Assembly: GCF_001571325.1 (NCBI RefSeq)
Contig: NZ_BCTO01000017.1
Span: forward strand, 1-61,143
Direction of reading: 5' to 3'
Length of the DNA: 61,143 bases
Source of the DNA: Delftia tsuruhatensis NBRC 16741
GTDB taxonomy: Bacteria > Pseudomonadota > Gammaproteobacteria > Burkholderiales > Burkholderiaceae_C
Shown here: piece after piece, positions 48,905 through 57,850 of the stretch
Position numbering within the stretch: the first letter of the stretch is position 1
How the letters are laid out: every line of letters starts with the position of its first letter
Notes under the pieces: generated by a model
Databases searched by the model: none
What the model was told of the DNA's origin: nothing
Seen by the model: only the letters and a program-made list of their open reading frames with translations
Made by a program: the position numbers and the translations under genes

Positions 48905-50968
48905 TCAGGCAGCCTGTGCCTTGGCATGCTGCGCCGCAAAGCCCACATACCAGTCCAGGCAGCCCGGGTTGGCCATGGCCTCCTTGTTGACCACCTTGTC
49001 CAGCGGCTGGCCCAGCATCAGCTTCTTGATGGGCAGCTCCTGCTTCTTGCCGCTGAGCGTGCGCGGGATCTCGGCCACCTGCACGATGTCGTCGGGCACG
49101 AAGCGCGGCGACAGGGCCTGGCGGATGGCGCCCTGCAGGCGGGCGCGCAGGGCGTCGTCCAGATCCACGCCCGGGCGCAGCACCACGAACAGCGGCATGT
49201 AGCTTTCGCGGCCCAGGTATTCGAGGTCCACGACCATGGAGTCCAGCACTTCGGGCAGGGCCTCGACGGCGCTGTAGATCTCGCTGGTGCCCATGCGCAG
49301 GCCGTGGCGGTTGATGGTGGCGTCGCTGCGGCCGTAGATGATGCAGCCGCCCTCCGGGAGGATGCGTATCCAGTCGCCGTGGCGCCAGACCGGGCCCATG
49401 GCGGCGGGGCCGTCACCGCCACCGGGCGCGCGGCCATGGCCGGCCGGGTACATGTCGAAGTAGCTGGACAGGTAGCGCTTGCCGTCCGCATCGCCCCACA
49501 GGTACAGCGGCATGGAGGGGATGGGCTGGGTGCAGACCAGCTCGCCCACCTCGTCGATGACGGGCTGGCCCTGCTCGTTCCAGGCCTCCACGGCCGCGCC
49601 CAGCTGGCGGCACTGCATGATGCCCGGCTGCTGCGGCAGTTCGCGGTGGCCGCCGATGAAGGCGCCCGCGAAGTCGGTTCCGCCCGAGATGTTGTTCCAC
49701 CAGATGTCAGGCCGCCCCATGCCTGCGAACTGCGCCGTGCCCCAGCTTTGCACCTCGGGCGACAGCGGCGAGCCCGTGGTGCCCAGGCTGCGGATGCGCG
49801 ACAGGTCGCCGCACTGGGCCAGGTCCACGCCGGCCTTCATGCAGTTGGCGTAGAAGGCCGCGCCCGAGCCGAAGCTGGTCACGCCGGTCTCGGCCGCGAA
49901 GCGCCACAGCACGCCCCAGTCGGGCCTGTCCTTGCTGCCGCCGGGGCTGCCGTCGAAGATCACGCAGGTGGTGCCGCCCAGCAGGCCCGAGACCTGGGCA
50001 TTCCACATCACCCAGCCCGTGGAGCTGTACCAGTGGTAGCGCTCGCCCCAGCTGTTGGGGTGGTAGCTGCAGCCTACGTCGTTATGCAGGGCCTTGAGCT
50101 GCAGGGCCACCAGCACCATGCCGCCATGGCCGTGGACGATGGGCTTGGGCAGGCCGGTGGTGCCGCTGGAGTAGACGATCCACAGCGGGTGGTCGAAGGG
50201 CAGCCATTCGGGCTCGAAGGCCGCCGTGGCCGCGTCGTCGCGGGCCGTGACCTGGCCGTAGTCGGCCGCATCGGCCAGCCTGGCCTGCAGGTCCAGGTTG
50301 GGCACAAGGACCACATGCTCCACGCTGGGCAGGCCTGCGCGCAGCTCCGCCAGCACGGCCATGCGGTCGATATCGCGCCCGGCGTAGTGCACGCCATCGA
50401 CGGCGATCAGCGCCTTGGGCGCGATCTGGCGAAAGCGGTCCAGCACCGCGTTGGTGCCCATGTCGGGCGCGCAGATGCTCCAGACGGCGCCCAGGCTGGC
50501 CGTGGCCAGCAGGGCGACCATGGCCTCGGGGATGTTGGGCAGGTAGGCAGCCACGCGGTCGCCGCGGCCCACGCCCTGGGCCTTCAGGTGCAGGGCCAGG
50601 GCGGCGACCTGGCGGCGCAGCTCGGGCCAGGACAGTTCCCGGTGGCGGCCCGTCTCGTTGCGGCTGACCACGGCGGGCATGCCGGCCGCATGGGCGGCAT
50701 CCAGATGGCGCAGCGCCTGGCGCGTGTAGTTGATCTGGGCACCCGGAAACCACTGGGCGCCGGGCATGGTGTTGCGCTCCAGCACGGCCGTGTGCGGCGT
50801 GGGCGACTGCAGCGCGTTGTAGTCCCAGATGCTTTGCCAGAAGGCGTCCAGGTCGGTCACCGACCAGCGCCACAGCGCGTCGTAGCTGTCGAACTGCAGG
50901 CCGTGGCGCTCGCGCAGCCAGTCCTGGTACAGGCGGATCTGGGGGATGAAGGCAGGGGTGTGGCTCAT
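48905..50968 (-). CDS. Acetoacetyl-CoA synthetase
   Basis: A 687-residue ANL ligase with the acetoacetyl-CoA synthetase layout: an N-terminal ACAS-type domain (about 40-95, with WDYNALQSP), the P-loop YSSGTTGLPKPIVHGHGG (about 262-279), a WWNNISGGTDFAG block, and the C-terminal lysine in LSGKKQELPIKK. It activates acetoacetate with ATP and CoA, for ketone-body or poly-hydroxybutyrate-derived acetoacetate use. The ATG at 50968 is used. It follows the dehydrogenase genes on the same strand by 88 bases in the opposite sense of transcription order (it is upstream of them) and may lead that operon. Confidence 0.93.
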   Translation of the reverse strand: MSHTPAFIPQIRLYQDWLRERHGLQFDSYDALWRWSVTDLDAFWQSIWDYNALQSPTPHTAVLERNTMPGAQWFPGAQINYTRQALRHLDAAHAAGMPAVVSRNETGRHRELSWPELRRQVAALALHLKAQGVGRGDRVAAYLPNIPEAMVALLATASLGAVWSICAPDMGTNAVLDRFRQIAPKALIAVDGVHYAGRDIDRMAVLAELRAGLPSVEHVVLVPNLDLQARLADAADYGQVTARDDAATAAFEPEWLPFDHPLWIVYSSGTTGLPKPIVHGHGGMVLVALQLKALHNDVGCSYHPNSWGERYHWYSSTGWVMWNAQVSGLLGGTTCVIFDGSPGGSKDRPDWGVLWRFAAETGVTSFGSGAAFYANCMKAGVDLAQCGDLSRIRSLGTTGSPLSPEVQSWGTAQFAGMGRPDIWWNNISGGTDFAGAFIGGHRELPQQPGIMQCRQLGAAVEAWNEQGQPVIDEVGELVCTQPIPSMPLYLWGDADGKRYLSSYFDMYPAGHGRAPGGGDGPAAMGPVWRHGDWIRILPEGGCIIYGRSDATINRHGLRMGTSEIYSAVEALPEVLDSMVVDLEYLGRESYMPLFVVLRPGVDLDDALRARLQGAIRQALSPRFVPDDIVQVAEIPRTLSGKKQELPIKKLMLGQPLDKVVNKEAMANPGCLDWYVGFAAQHAKAQAA

Positions 50969-51163
50969 GACCGGCCACGGTACGCGCGCGCTGCCCGCGA
51001 GCCCAGACGGGAAAGCCATTAGCCTGGCACCTGGGCGACAAAGTCTGCGGGCCGGATCGCGTATCTGCGCACAAACACTGGGAAAAAATTTCCGCTCGCC
51101 CCCTCCTGCCAGAAAACAAATGCCTCTAATATCGCGCCAATTTTTTACAAGGAGCGATGCCAC

Positions 51164-52471
51164 ATGGGCCTTTTCCAATGGACGGAGAAATCCGCCGACC
51201 AGCTGCAACGGGGAGGCGTGATCGGCCCCGATGAGCGCCTGCCCTGGCCCCAGACCGGGCTGATGGGCATACAGCACGTGATCGCCATGTTCGGCTCCAC
51301 CGTGCTGGCGCCCATCCTCATGGGGTTCGACCCCAACGTGGCCGTGCTCATGAGCGGTATCGGCACGCTGATCTTCTTCCTGATCACGGGCGGCAAGGTG
51401 CCCAGCTACCTGGGCTCGTCCTTTGCTTTCATCGGCGTGGTGATCGCAGCCACGGCCTATGGCGGCAAGGGCGCCAACGGCAACATCGGCGTGGCGCTGG
51501 GCGGCATCATTGCCTGCGGCGCGGTCTATGCGCTGATCGGCCTGGTGGTGCAGCTGGTGGGCACGCGCTGGATCGAGCGCTTCATGCCGCCCGTGGTCAC
51601 GGGCGCCGTGGTGGCCGTGATCGGGCTGAACCTGGCGGCCATCCCCGTCAAGAACATGGCGGCCAACAACTTCGAGTCGTGGATGCAGGCCCTGACCTTC
51701 GTCTGCGTGGGCCTGGTGGCCGTGTTCACGCGCGGCATGGTGCAGCGCCTGCTGATCCTGGTGGGCCTGATCGCCGCCAGCCTGCTGTACGGCCTGTTCA
51801 CCAATGTGCTGGGCATGGGCAAGCCCGTGGACCTGTCGGGCGTGGCCAATGCCGCCTGGTTCGGCCTGCCCCAGTTCCACGCGCCCGTGTTCAGCGGCCC
51901 GGCCATGGTGCTCATCGTGCCCGTGGTCATCATCCTGGTGGCCGAGAACCTGGGCCACATCAAGGCCGTGACCGCCATGACGGGCAAGAACCTGGACCAG
52001 TACATGGGCCGGGCCTTCATCGGCGACGGCGTGGCCACCATGGTCAGCGGCGCGGCTGGCGGCACCGGCGTGACCACCTATGCCGAGAACATCGGCGTGA
52101 TGGCCGCCACGCGCATCTACTCGACGGCCGTGTTCTTCGTGGCCGCCGTCCTGGCCGTGCTGCTGGGCTTCTCGCCCAAGTTCGGCGCGCTGATCCAGGC
52201 GATCCCGCTGCCCGTGATGGGCGGCGTGTCCATCGTGGTCTTCGGCCTGATCGCCGTGGCCGGCGCCAAGATCTGGGTGGACAACCGCGTGGACTTCTCG
52301 CAGAACAAGAACCTGATCGTGGCGGCCATCACCCTGATCCTGGGCACGGGCGACTTCACGCTCAAGTTCGGCGACTTCGCGCTGGGCGGCATCGGGACCG
52401 CGACTTTCGGCGCCATCATCCTGTACGCGCTGCTGGATCACGCACGCGATGATCAGCCGCTGATTCATTGA
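51164..52471 (+). CDS. Uracil/xanthine permease (NCS2 family)
   Basis: A 435-residue membrane protein with about 14 TM segments and NCS2 hallmarks: QHVIAMFGSTVLAPILMG (about 37-54), GVTTYAENIGVMAATRI with the substrate-contact Glu (about 301-317) and a GGVSIVVFGLIAVAG block. Closest types are UraA and RutG/PydI uracil carriers. AAGGAG precedes the ATG. A strong terminator follows at 52580. No pyrimidine-catabolism gene is next to it. Confidence 0.93.
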   Translation: MGLFQWTEKSADQLQRGGVIGPDERLPWPQTGLMGIQHVIAMFGSTVLAPILMGFDPNVAVLMSGIGTLIFFLITGGKVPSYLGSSFAFIGVVIAATAYGGKGANGNIGVALGGIIACGAVYALIGLVVQLVGTRWIERFMPPVVTGAVVAVIGLNLAAIPVKNMAANNFESWMQALTFVCVGLVAVFTRGMVQRLLILVGLIAASLLYGLFTNVLGMGKPVDLSGVANAAWFGLPQFHAPVFSGPAMVLIVPVVIILVAENLGHIKAVTAMTGKNLDQYMGRAFIGDGVATMVSGAAGGTGVTTYAENIGVMAATRIYSTAVFFVAAVLAVLLGFSPKFGALIQAIPLPVMGGVSIVVFGLIAVAGAKIWVDNRVDFSQNKNLIVAAITLILGTGDFTLKFGDFALGGIGTATFGAIILYALLDHARDDQPLIH

Positions 52472-52579
52472 ATGTGAGCACACGCAAACATTCTTTGAGC
52501 CTTTGACTGCGCGGCAGGGCCTTTACGGGGAAACCCGAGGGCCGCTGCCAGCGCTGCTACCATCGGTTTCCGGAGATAT

Positions 52580-52615
52580 ACCGCCCTTGCGTTCTTGCAT
52601 GGGGCGGTTTTTTTT
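52580..52615 (+). terminator. Rho-independent terminator after the NCS2 permease
   Basis: ACCGCCC and GGGCGGT pair around a 15-base loop, followed by TTTTTTT. It separates the permease from the CoA-transferase gene. Confidence 0.85.
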
Positions 52616-52678
52616 AGGCTTGCAAGCCAGCGCTGCGGCACCCTGCCGGCTGGCGCGAGCCGTCAGCCGGAGCCATAG

Positions 52679-54193
52679 ATGTCCCTCGCAGACCGCGTAC
52701 GTTTCCCAGAATTCCTTTCGCGCACCATGACGGCCGAGCAGGCCGCCGCCCTGATCCCCCACGGCGTCAACGTCGGCATGAGCGGGTTCACGGGCGCGGG
52801 CTACCCCAAGGCCCTGCCCCAGGCCATCGCCCAGCACGCCAAGAGCGAACACGCGGCCGGCCGGCCCTACAAGATCAATGTCTGGACCGGCGCCTCCACG
52901 GCCGCCGAGATGGACGGCGCCCTGGCCGAGGCCGGCGCACTGGGCCAGCGCCTGCCCTTCAACACCGACCCGACCTGCCGCGCCAGGATCAATGCCGGCG
53001 AGATCGACTTCATCGACATGCACCTGTCCCACGTGGCCCAGCATGCGTGGTTCGGCTTCCTGGGCCCCATGAGCGTGGCCGTGGTCGAGGTGCTGGGAGT
53101 GACCGAGGACGGACGCCTCATCCCCTCCACCGCCGTGGGCAACAACAAGACCTGGCTGGAGATCGCCGACAAGGTGATCCTGGAGGTCAACACCAAGCCG
53201 CCGGCCAAGATGGAAGGCATGCACGACATCTACTACGGCACGGCCATCCCGCCGCGCCGCGTGCCCATTGCCCTGACCCATGCCGATGACCGCATCGGCG
53301 AGCCCTACCTGCGCGTGGACCCGGCCAAGGTGGTCGCCGTGGTCGAGACCCACAAGGGCGACCGCGACAACGTCTTCGCCCAGCCCGACGCCAACTCCAA
53401 CCTGATCGCCGCGTCCATCATCGACTTCCTCGCGCACGAGATGAAGATGGGCCGCCTGCCCAAGGAGATGCTGCCCATCCAGTCGGGCGTGGGCAACGTG
53501 GCCAACGCCGTGCTGGCCGGCCTGCTGACGGGTCCGTTCGAGAACCTGCTGGGCTTCACCGAGGTGCTGCAGGACGGCATGCTGGACCTGCTGCGCGCGG
53601 GCAAGATGAGCCGCGCCTCGGCCACCTCGATCTCGCTGTCCGGCAGCGCCTACAGGGACTTCGAGGAGAACATCGACTTCTACCGCGATCGCATCATCCT
53701 GCGCCCCCAGGAGATCAGCAACCACCCCGAGCTGGTGCGCCGGCTGGGCGTGATCGCCATGAACTCCATGATCGAGGCCGACATCTACGGCAACATCAAC
53801 TCCACCCACGTCATGGGCACGGGGATGATGAACGGCATCGGCGGCTCGGGCGACTTCGCGCGCAACGGCTACCTGTCCTTCTTCGTCACGCCCTCGGTGG
53901 CCAAGGGCGGCAAGATCAGCTGCATCGTGCCCATGTGCTCGCACTTGGACCATACCGAGCACGACACGCAGATCATCGTCACCGAGCAGGGCCTGGCCGA
54001 CCTGCGCGGCCTGTCGCCGCGCAAGCGCGCCCAGGTCATCATCGACCGCTGCGCCCATCCCGACTTCCGTCCCCAGCTGCAGGACTACTTCGACCGCGCC
54101 CAGCGCCAGGGCGCGCTGCACACGCCCCACATCCTGGGCGAAGCGCTGAGCTGGCACCAGCGCTTTGTCGAAACGGGCGACATGCGCGCCTGA
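52679..54193 (+). CDS. Acetyl-CoA hydrolase / succinate CoA-transferase family
   Basis: A 504-residue class I CoA-transferase of the Cat1/ScpC/AarC type. Blocks are GMSGFTGAGYPK at about 33-44, the catalytic Glu region PFENLLGFTEVLQDG, and GIGGSGDFARNGYLS, the GxGGxxD/F loop that closes the oxyanion hole. Such enzymes move CoA between succinate and acetate or propionate, or hydrolyse acetyl-CoA. CGGAG precedes the ATG. Monocistronic, between two terminators. Confidence 0.92.
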   Translation: MSLADRVRFPEFLSRTMTAEQAAALIPHGVNVGMSGFTGAGYPKALPQAIAQHAKSEHAAGRPYKINVWTGASTAAEMDGALAEAGALGQRLPFNTDPTCRARINAGEIDFIDMHLSHVAQHAWFGFLGPMSVAVVEVLGVTEDGRLIPSTAVGNNKTWLEIADKVILEVNTKPPAKMEGMHDIYYGTAIPPRRVPIALTHADDRIGEPYLRVDPAKVVAVVETHKGDRDNVFAQPDANSNLIAASIIDFLAHEMKMGRLPKEMLPIQSGVGNVANAVLAGLLTGPFENLLGFTEVLQDGMLDLLRAGKMSRASATSISLSGSAYRDFEENIDFYRDRIILRPQEISNHPELVRRLGVIAMNSMIEADIYGNINSTHVMGTGMMNGIGGSGDFARNGYLSFFVTPSVAKGGKISCIVPMCSHLDHTEHDTQIIVTEQGLADLRGLSPRKRAQVIIDRCAHPDFRPQLQDYFDRAQRQGALHTPHILGEALSWHQRFVETGDMRA

Positions 54194-54267
54194 ACCGCGC
54201 CAGCGCGCAGTCTCCTGGGCTACAGGCGGCCATCGGCATGGCTGCCTGGACTGGCGTAGCATGCAAG

Positions 54268-54292
54268 GACGGCCCTCGGGGCCGTCTTTTTC
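54268..54292 (+). terminator. Rho-independent terminator after the CoA-transferase gene
   Basis: GACGGCC, CTCG loop, GGCCGTC, then TTTTTC. It ends 24 bases before the thioesterase start and separates the two genes. Confidence 0.85.
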
Positions 54293-54315
54293 GTTGCACC
54301 CACAGGACTTCTCCC

Positions 54316-54789
54316 ATGCCGATCTGGAAGCGCAGCTTCACCCTTGAAGACATCACCTCGCTGAGCGCCGACACGGCCGTCTCGCACCTGGGCATCGAGT
54401 TCACCGAGATCGGTGACGACTTCCTGCGCGGCCGCGTGCACGTGGACCAGCGCACCTGCCAGCCCTACGGCATCCTGCACGGCGGCGTGAACGTGGTGCT
54501 GGCCGAAACCCTGGGCTCGGTGGCCGCGGCCTGCTCCATCCCCGAGGGCTGGCGCAGCGTGGGCCTGAACGTCTCGGCCAACCATGTGCGCGCCGCGCGC
54601 CAGGGCTGGGTCACGGGCACGGCCCGCCCCGTGCACCTGGGCCAGACCACCCATGTCTGGGCCATCGAACTGCACGACGAAGCCGGCCGCCTGACCTGCA
54701 CCTGCAGCCTGACCATGGCGCTGCTGCCGCCCACGCATGCGCAGAACGTCAAGCTCGCGGCGCAGCCGCCGGTGGCGGCCCAGCCCTGA
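54316..54789 (+). CDS. Hotdog-fold thioesterase, YdiI/PaaI-like
   Basis: A 157-residue hotdog protein with the block GILHGGVNVVLAETLGSVAA (about 56-75) that carries the catalytic Glu of the 4-hydroxybenzoyl-CoA/YdiI group, and the strand NVSANHVRAAR. It hydrolyses acyl- or aryl-CoA thioesters; members with this signature act on menaquinone or aromatic CoA intermediates. It starts directly downstream of the CoA-transferase terminator, so a separate promoter is likely, or partial read-through. Confidence 0.9.
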   Translation: MPIWKRSFTLEDITSLSADTAVSHLGIEFTEIGDDFLRGRVHVDQRTCQPYGILHGGVNVVLAETLGSVAAACSIPEGWRSVGLNVSANHVRAARQGWVTGTARPVHLGQTTHVWAIELHDEAGRLTCTCSLTMALLPPTHAQNVKLAAQPPVAAQP

Positions 54790-54840
54790 CCGCTTGATGG
54801 ACCGGGAACCGTCGCGCTCTCGGTCACGTTGCTGTTGTCC

Positions 54841-54886
54841 GTTGTATTTCTTCTTCAGTTATTGATAATTGCCTAATCAATACAAC
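54841..54886. promoter_or_regulatory. abiE promoter inside an 8-bp inverted repeat
   Basis: GTTGTATT at 54841-54848 and AATACAAC at 54879-54886 are exact inverted copies. Between and within them a promoter reads TTGTAT (54842-54847), 17 bases, ATAATT (54865-54870), so one arm covers the -35 and the other the start region near 54877. AbiEi antitoxins are known to bind such inverted repeats and to repress their operon. Confidence 0.75.
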
Positions 54887-54896
54887 AGACTCCGGC

Positions 54897-55511
54897 ATGC
54901 CCGCTCCTGGCTCCGCGCTCGAACAAGCCGTTCTGGCACTGGCCGAACAACGGCCGCTGCTGCGCGCACGCGACCTTGCCGCGCTTGGCCTGCCGACCAT
55001 GGCGCTGAGCCGGCTGGTCGCGGCAGGCCGCCTTGAACGCGTTGCACGCGGCCTGTACAGCCTGCCGGGTCGGCCGCTCAGCGAGCACCGCTCGCTGGCG
55101 GAAGTGGCCCTGCGCGTGCCGCAGGGCGTGGTCTGCCTGCTGTCCGCGCTGCGGGTCCACGGCATAGGAACGCAGGCACCCTTCGAGGTGTGGATGGCCA
55201 TTCCCCATCACTCGCCCACGCCTCGCATAGACCAGCCTGCGTTGCGCGCCATCCGCATGTCCGGTGCGGCACTGTCCGAAGGCGTGGAAACCCTGCAGAT
55301 CGATGGCGTCGGTGTCGCCGTCTTCAACGCATCGAAGACCGTGGCCGATTGCTTCAAGTACCGCAACAAGATCGGCCTGGATGTGGCGCTGGAAGCACTG
55401 CGCGACGGATGGGCGCAGCGCAAGCTGACGGCCGACGCGCTCTGGCACTACGCAGCCATCGACCGCGTCAGCAATGTGATGCGCCCCTACCTTGAAAGCA
55501 TCGCCGCATGA
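54897..55511 (+). CDS. abiEi: AbiEi-family antitoxin / transcriptional repressor
   Basis: A 204-residue protein of the AbiEi family. The N-terminal winged helix (about 8-60, with RARDLAALGLPTMALSRLVAAGRLERV and YSLPG) binds DNA; the C-terminal domain (VFNASKTVADCFKYRNKIGLDV) is needed for antitoxin action. Type IV antitoxins counter the toxin without binding it. The stop overlaps the toxin start by 4 bases (ATGA). The region before the gene is AT-rich against the surrounding GC-rich DNA, a common mark of acquired defence genes. Confidence 0.9.
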   Translation: MPAPGSALEQAVLALAEQRPLLRARDLAALGLPTMALSRLVAAGRLERVARGLYSLPGRPLSEHRSLAEVALRVPQGVVCLLSALRVHGIGTQAPFEVWMAIPHHSPTPRIDQPALRAIRMSGAALSEGVETLQIDGVGVAVFNASKTVADCFKYRNKIGLDVALEALRDGWAQRKLTADALWHYAAIDRVSNVMRPYLESIAA

Positions 55512-56353
55512 GCCGCGATATCGCAGCCTCGATCCGTGCACGTTTGAAGCAATGCGCGGACGCCCGCCGGCAGGACTTCAACCTCACGCTCACCCACTAT
55601 GGCCTGGAGCGCCTGCTGTACCGCCTGTCCATCTCGCCCCATGCGGACAGCTATCTGCTCAAGGGCGCACTGCTGTTTGCCATCTGGTACGAGCAACCGC
55701 ACAGACCGACCCGCGACGCCGATCTGCTGGGCTTTGGCCTGGACGACGTTGACTCGGCGGTGAGCGCTTTCCGCGAGATCTGCCGGATTGCAGTGGACGA
55801 CGGCATTGCATTCGATGCCGCGTCGGTGCGTGGAACCGCCATCCGCAAGGAAGCCGGCTATGGCGGAGTACGGATTGACCTGCGCGCCACGCTGGACGGT
55901 GCACGCATCACGCTGCAGGTGGACATAGGCTTCGGCGATGCCGTGACACCATCGCCACAAGCCATCCGCTACCCCGTGCTGCTCGACGGCCTGCCCGCAC
56001 CGCAACTGCGCAGCTACCCCAAGTACACCGTGGTGGCCGAAAAACTCCACGCGATATGCCTGCTGGGCATGGCCAATACCCGGATGAAGGACTACTTCGA
56101 TCTCTGGGTGTTGATGACCGAAGGCACGCTGGACCCTGCCGAACTGCGGCGCGCCATGAAAGCGACCTTCGAGCGCCGCCAACTCGCGCTGCCCGCGGGC
56201 CTGCCTGCCGGATTGAGCGATGGTTTCAGCAGCGATGCGGCCAAGCAGGCGCAGTGGGCCGCCTTCCTGAAGAAGAACCGGCTTGAAGCGCTGGAGCTGG
56301 CCCCTGTCGTGGCAAGGCTGCGAGAGGAATTCCAGCAATGCGGCATCTTCTGA
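55508..56353 (+). CDS. abiEii: AbiEii-family nucleotidyltransferase toxin
   Basis: A 281-residue nucleotidyltransferase toxin. Motif I is LLKGALLFAIW (about 48-58); motif II, the D-x-D pair, is RPTRDADLLGF at about 62-72; motif III is RIDLRAT near 122; motif IV is AEKLHAI near 178-184, then MKDYFDLW. Related toxins transfer nucleotides to tRNA or other targets; AbiE systems abort phage infection and stabilise plasmids or islands. Translation is coupled to the antitoxin by an ATGA overlap. It ends 33 bases before the convergent LivF gene. Confidence 0.92.
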   Translation: MSRDIAASIRARLKQCADARRQDFNLTLTHYGLERLLYRLSISPHADSYLLKGALLFAIWYEQPHRPTRDADLLGFGLDDVDSAVSAFREICRIAVDDGIAFDAASVRGTAIRKEAGYGGVRIDLRATLDGARITLQVDIGFGDAVTPSPQAIRYPVLLDGLPAPQLRSYPKYTVVAEKLHAICLLGMANTRMKDYFDLWVLMTEGTLDPAELRRAMKATFERRQLALPAGLPAGLSDGFSSDAAKQAQWAAFLKKNRLEALELAPVVARLREEFQQCGIF

Positions 56354-56385
56354 TACTGCCTGGAAGTCCTCCGCCCACCACCATC

Positions 56386-57099
56386 TCAAACCCCCAGCAA
56401 CTCCGACAGGCGCTCCGGCTGCGTCAGCAGCTCCCGCGAATCGGCCTGCAGCGCCAGCCGGCCCTTGGCCATGACCACGGCGCGGTCGGTGTGGGCCAGG
56501 ACCTTTTTGTAGTCGCGGTCCACGATCAGGGTGGAGATGCCGGTGCTGCGGATGGCGGCGATCACGCGCCAGATTTCGGCGACGACCAGGGGGGCCAGGC
56601 CTTCGGTGGCTTCGTCGAGGATGAGCAGGCGCGGGTGCGTCATCAGCGCGCGGCCTATGGACAGCATCTGCTGCTCGCCGCCAGAGAGCTGGTCGCCGCC
56701 GTTGGACAGCCGCTCCCCAAGCCGGGGGAAGGTGTCGAGCACGCGCTCCAGCGTCCAGTGGCGCTCGCCCTGCAGTCCGGGGCGGGCGCTCATGACCAGG
56801 TTCTCGCGCACGCTGAGGTTGGGGAAGATGCCGCGCCCCTCTGGCACATAGCCAATGCCCAGCCGCGCCATGCGTTCGGGCGGCGCGCCCGTGCAGTCGC
56901 GGCCATCGGCGCGCAGGCGGCCGCGGCGCGCGGGCACATAGCCCATGAGCGTGCGGATCAGCGTGGTCTTGCCCATGCCGTTGCGCCCCAGCAGGCCCAC
57001 GGCCTGGCCCGCGCCCAGCGCCAGGCTCACGCCCTGCAGGATGTGGCTGTCGCCGTAGTAGGTATGCAGCTCGTCGATGGCGAACATGGGCTCAGTCAT
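56386..57099 (-). CDS. livF: Branched-chain amino-acid-type ABC transporter ATPase LivF
   Basis: A 237-residue ATPase. Walker A GRNGMGKTT at about 38-46, signature LSGGEQQM near 138-145, and Walker B LLILDEATEGLAP near 158-170. Two positions are unusual: Ala replaces the Pro common in the DEP of Walker B, and the switch region reads LIVDRDYKKVL where LivF proteins usually show VEQN. It overlaps the LivG gene by 8 bases. Last gene of the livJHMGF operon. Substrate may be a branched-chain amino acid, an amide or an aromatic acid. Confidence 0.93.
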   Translation of the reverse strand: MTEPMFAIDELHTYYGDSHILQGVSLALGAGQAVGLLGRNGMGKTTLIRTLMGYVPARRGRLRADGRDCTGAPPERMARLGIGYVPEGRGIFPNLSVRENLVMSARPGLQGERHWTLERVLDTFPRLGERLSNGGDQLSGGEQQMLSIGRALMTHPRLLILDEATEGLAPLVVAEIWRVIAAIRSTGISTLIVDRDYKKVLAHTDRAVVMAKGRLALQADSRELLTQPERLSELLGV

Positions 57100-57850
57100 G
57101 GTCTTCTCCCAGATACGCAGTACGGACCACGGGATCGACACGGATCTGCGCTGGCGTGCCCGTGGCCACCACGCTGCCATTGACCATCACGGTGATGCGG
57201 TCGGCGATGCGGAACACGGCGTCCATGTCGTGCTCGACCAGCAGTACCGCGTGGCCGCGCTTGAGCTCCTGCAGCAGGGCCAGCATGCGCTCGGTCTCCT
57301 CGGCGCCCATGCCGGCCAGCGGTTCGTCCAGCAGCAGCACGCGCGGGCCGGTGGCCAGGCACATGGCCACTTCAAGCTGGCGCTTGGCGCCGTGGCTCAG
57401 CGTGCCGGCCACGGCCAGCGCCTGCCCGGCCAGGCCCGCACGCTCCAGGGCCGCATGGGCCTGGCGCAGGCTGTCCGCGCAGCGCTGTGCGGACAGGCCC
57501 AGCTGCCAGGGCCTGAGCGCCATCTGCGCCTGGGCCGCGAGCCGGCAGTTCTCCAGCGCCGAGAACTCGGGAAAGATGGTGGTGCGCTGGTAGCTGCGGC
57601 CCACGCCGGCACGCGCGCGCCGGGGCTGGGGCATGCGCGTGACGTCCTGGCCGGCGAGCGCGATGCGCCCCGCGCTGGCCGCCAGATCGCCCGAGAGCAT
57701 GTTGACCAGGGTGGACTTGCCCGCGCCGTTGGTGCCGATCACGGCATGGACCTCACCCTCGTGCAGGTCCAGGTCCACGCCGCCCACGGCCGTGAGCCCG
57801 CCGAAGCGGCGCGTGAGGCCGCGCACCGAAAGCAGTGCCGCATCAGCCAT
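57092..57850 (-). CDS. livG: Branched-chain amino-acid-type ABC transporter ATPase LivG
   Basis: A 252-residue ATPase with Walker A GTNGAGKST at about 37-45, the LivG-type signature LSHGAKRQLEVAM and Walker B LLLDEPLAGMG. It pairs with LivF on the LivHM permease. The ATG at 57850 overlaps the LivM stop by 8 bases, and its own stop overlaps the LivF start by 8; translation of the three is coupled. Confidence 0.95.
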   Translation of the reverse strand: MADAALLSVRGLTRRFGGLTAVGGVDLDLHEGEVHAVIGTNGAGKSTLVNMLSGDLAASAGRIALAGQDVTRMPQPRRARAGVGRSYQRTTIFPEFSALENCRLAAQAQMALRPWQLGLSAQRCADSLRQAHAALERAGLAGQALAVAGTLSHGAKRQLEVAMCLATGPRVLLLDEPLAGMGAEETERMLALLQELKRGHAVLLVEHDMDAVFRIADRITVMVNGSVVATGTPAQIRVDPVVRTAYLGEDHD

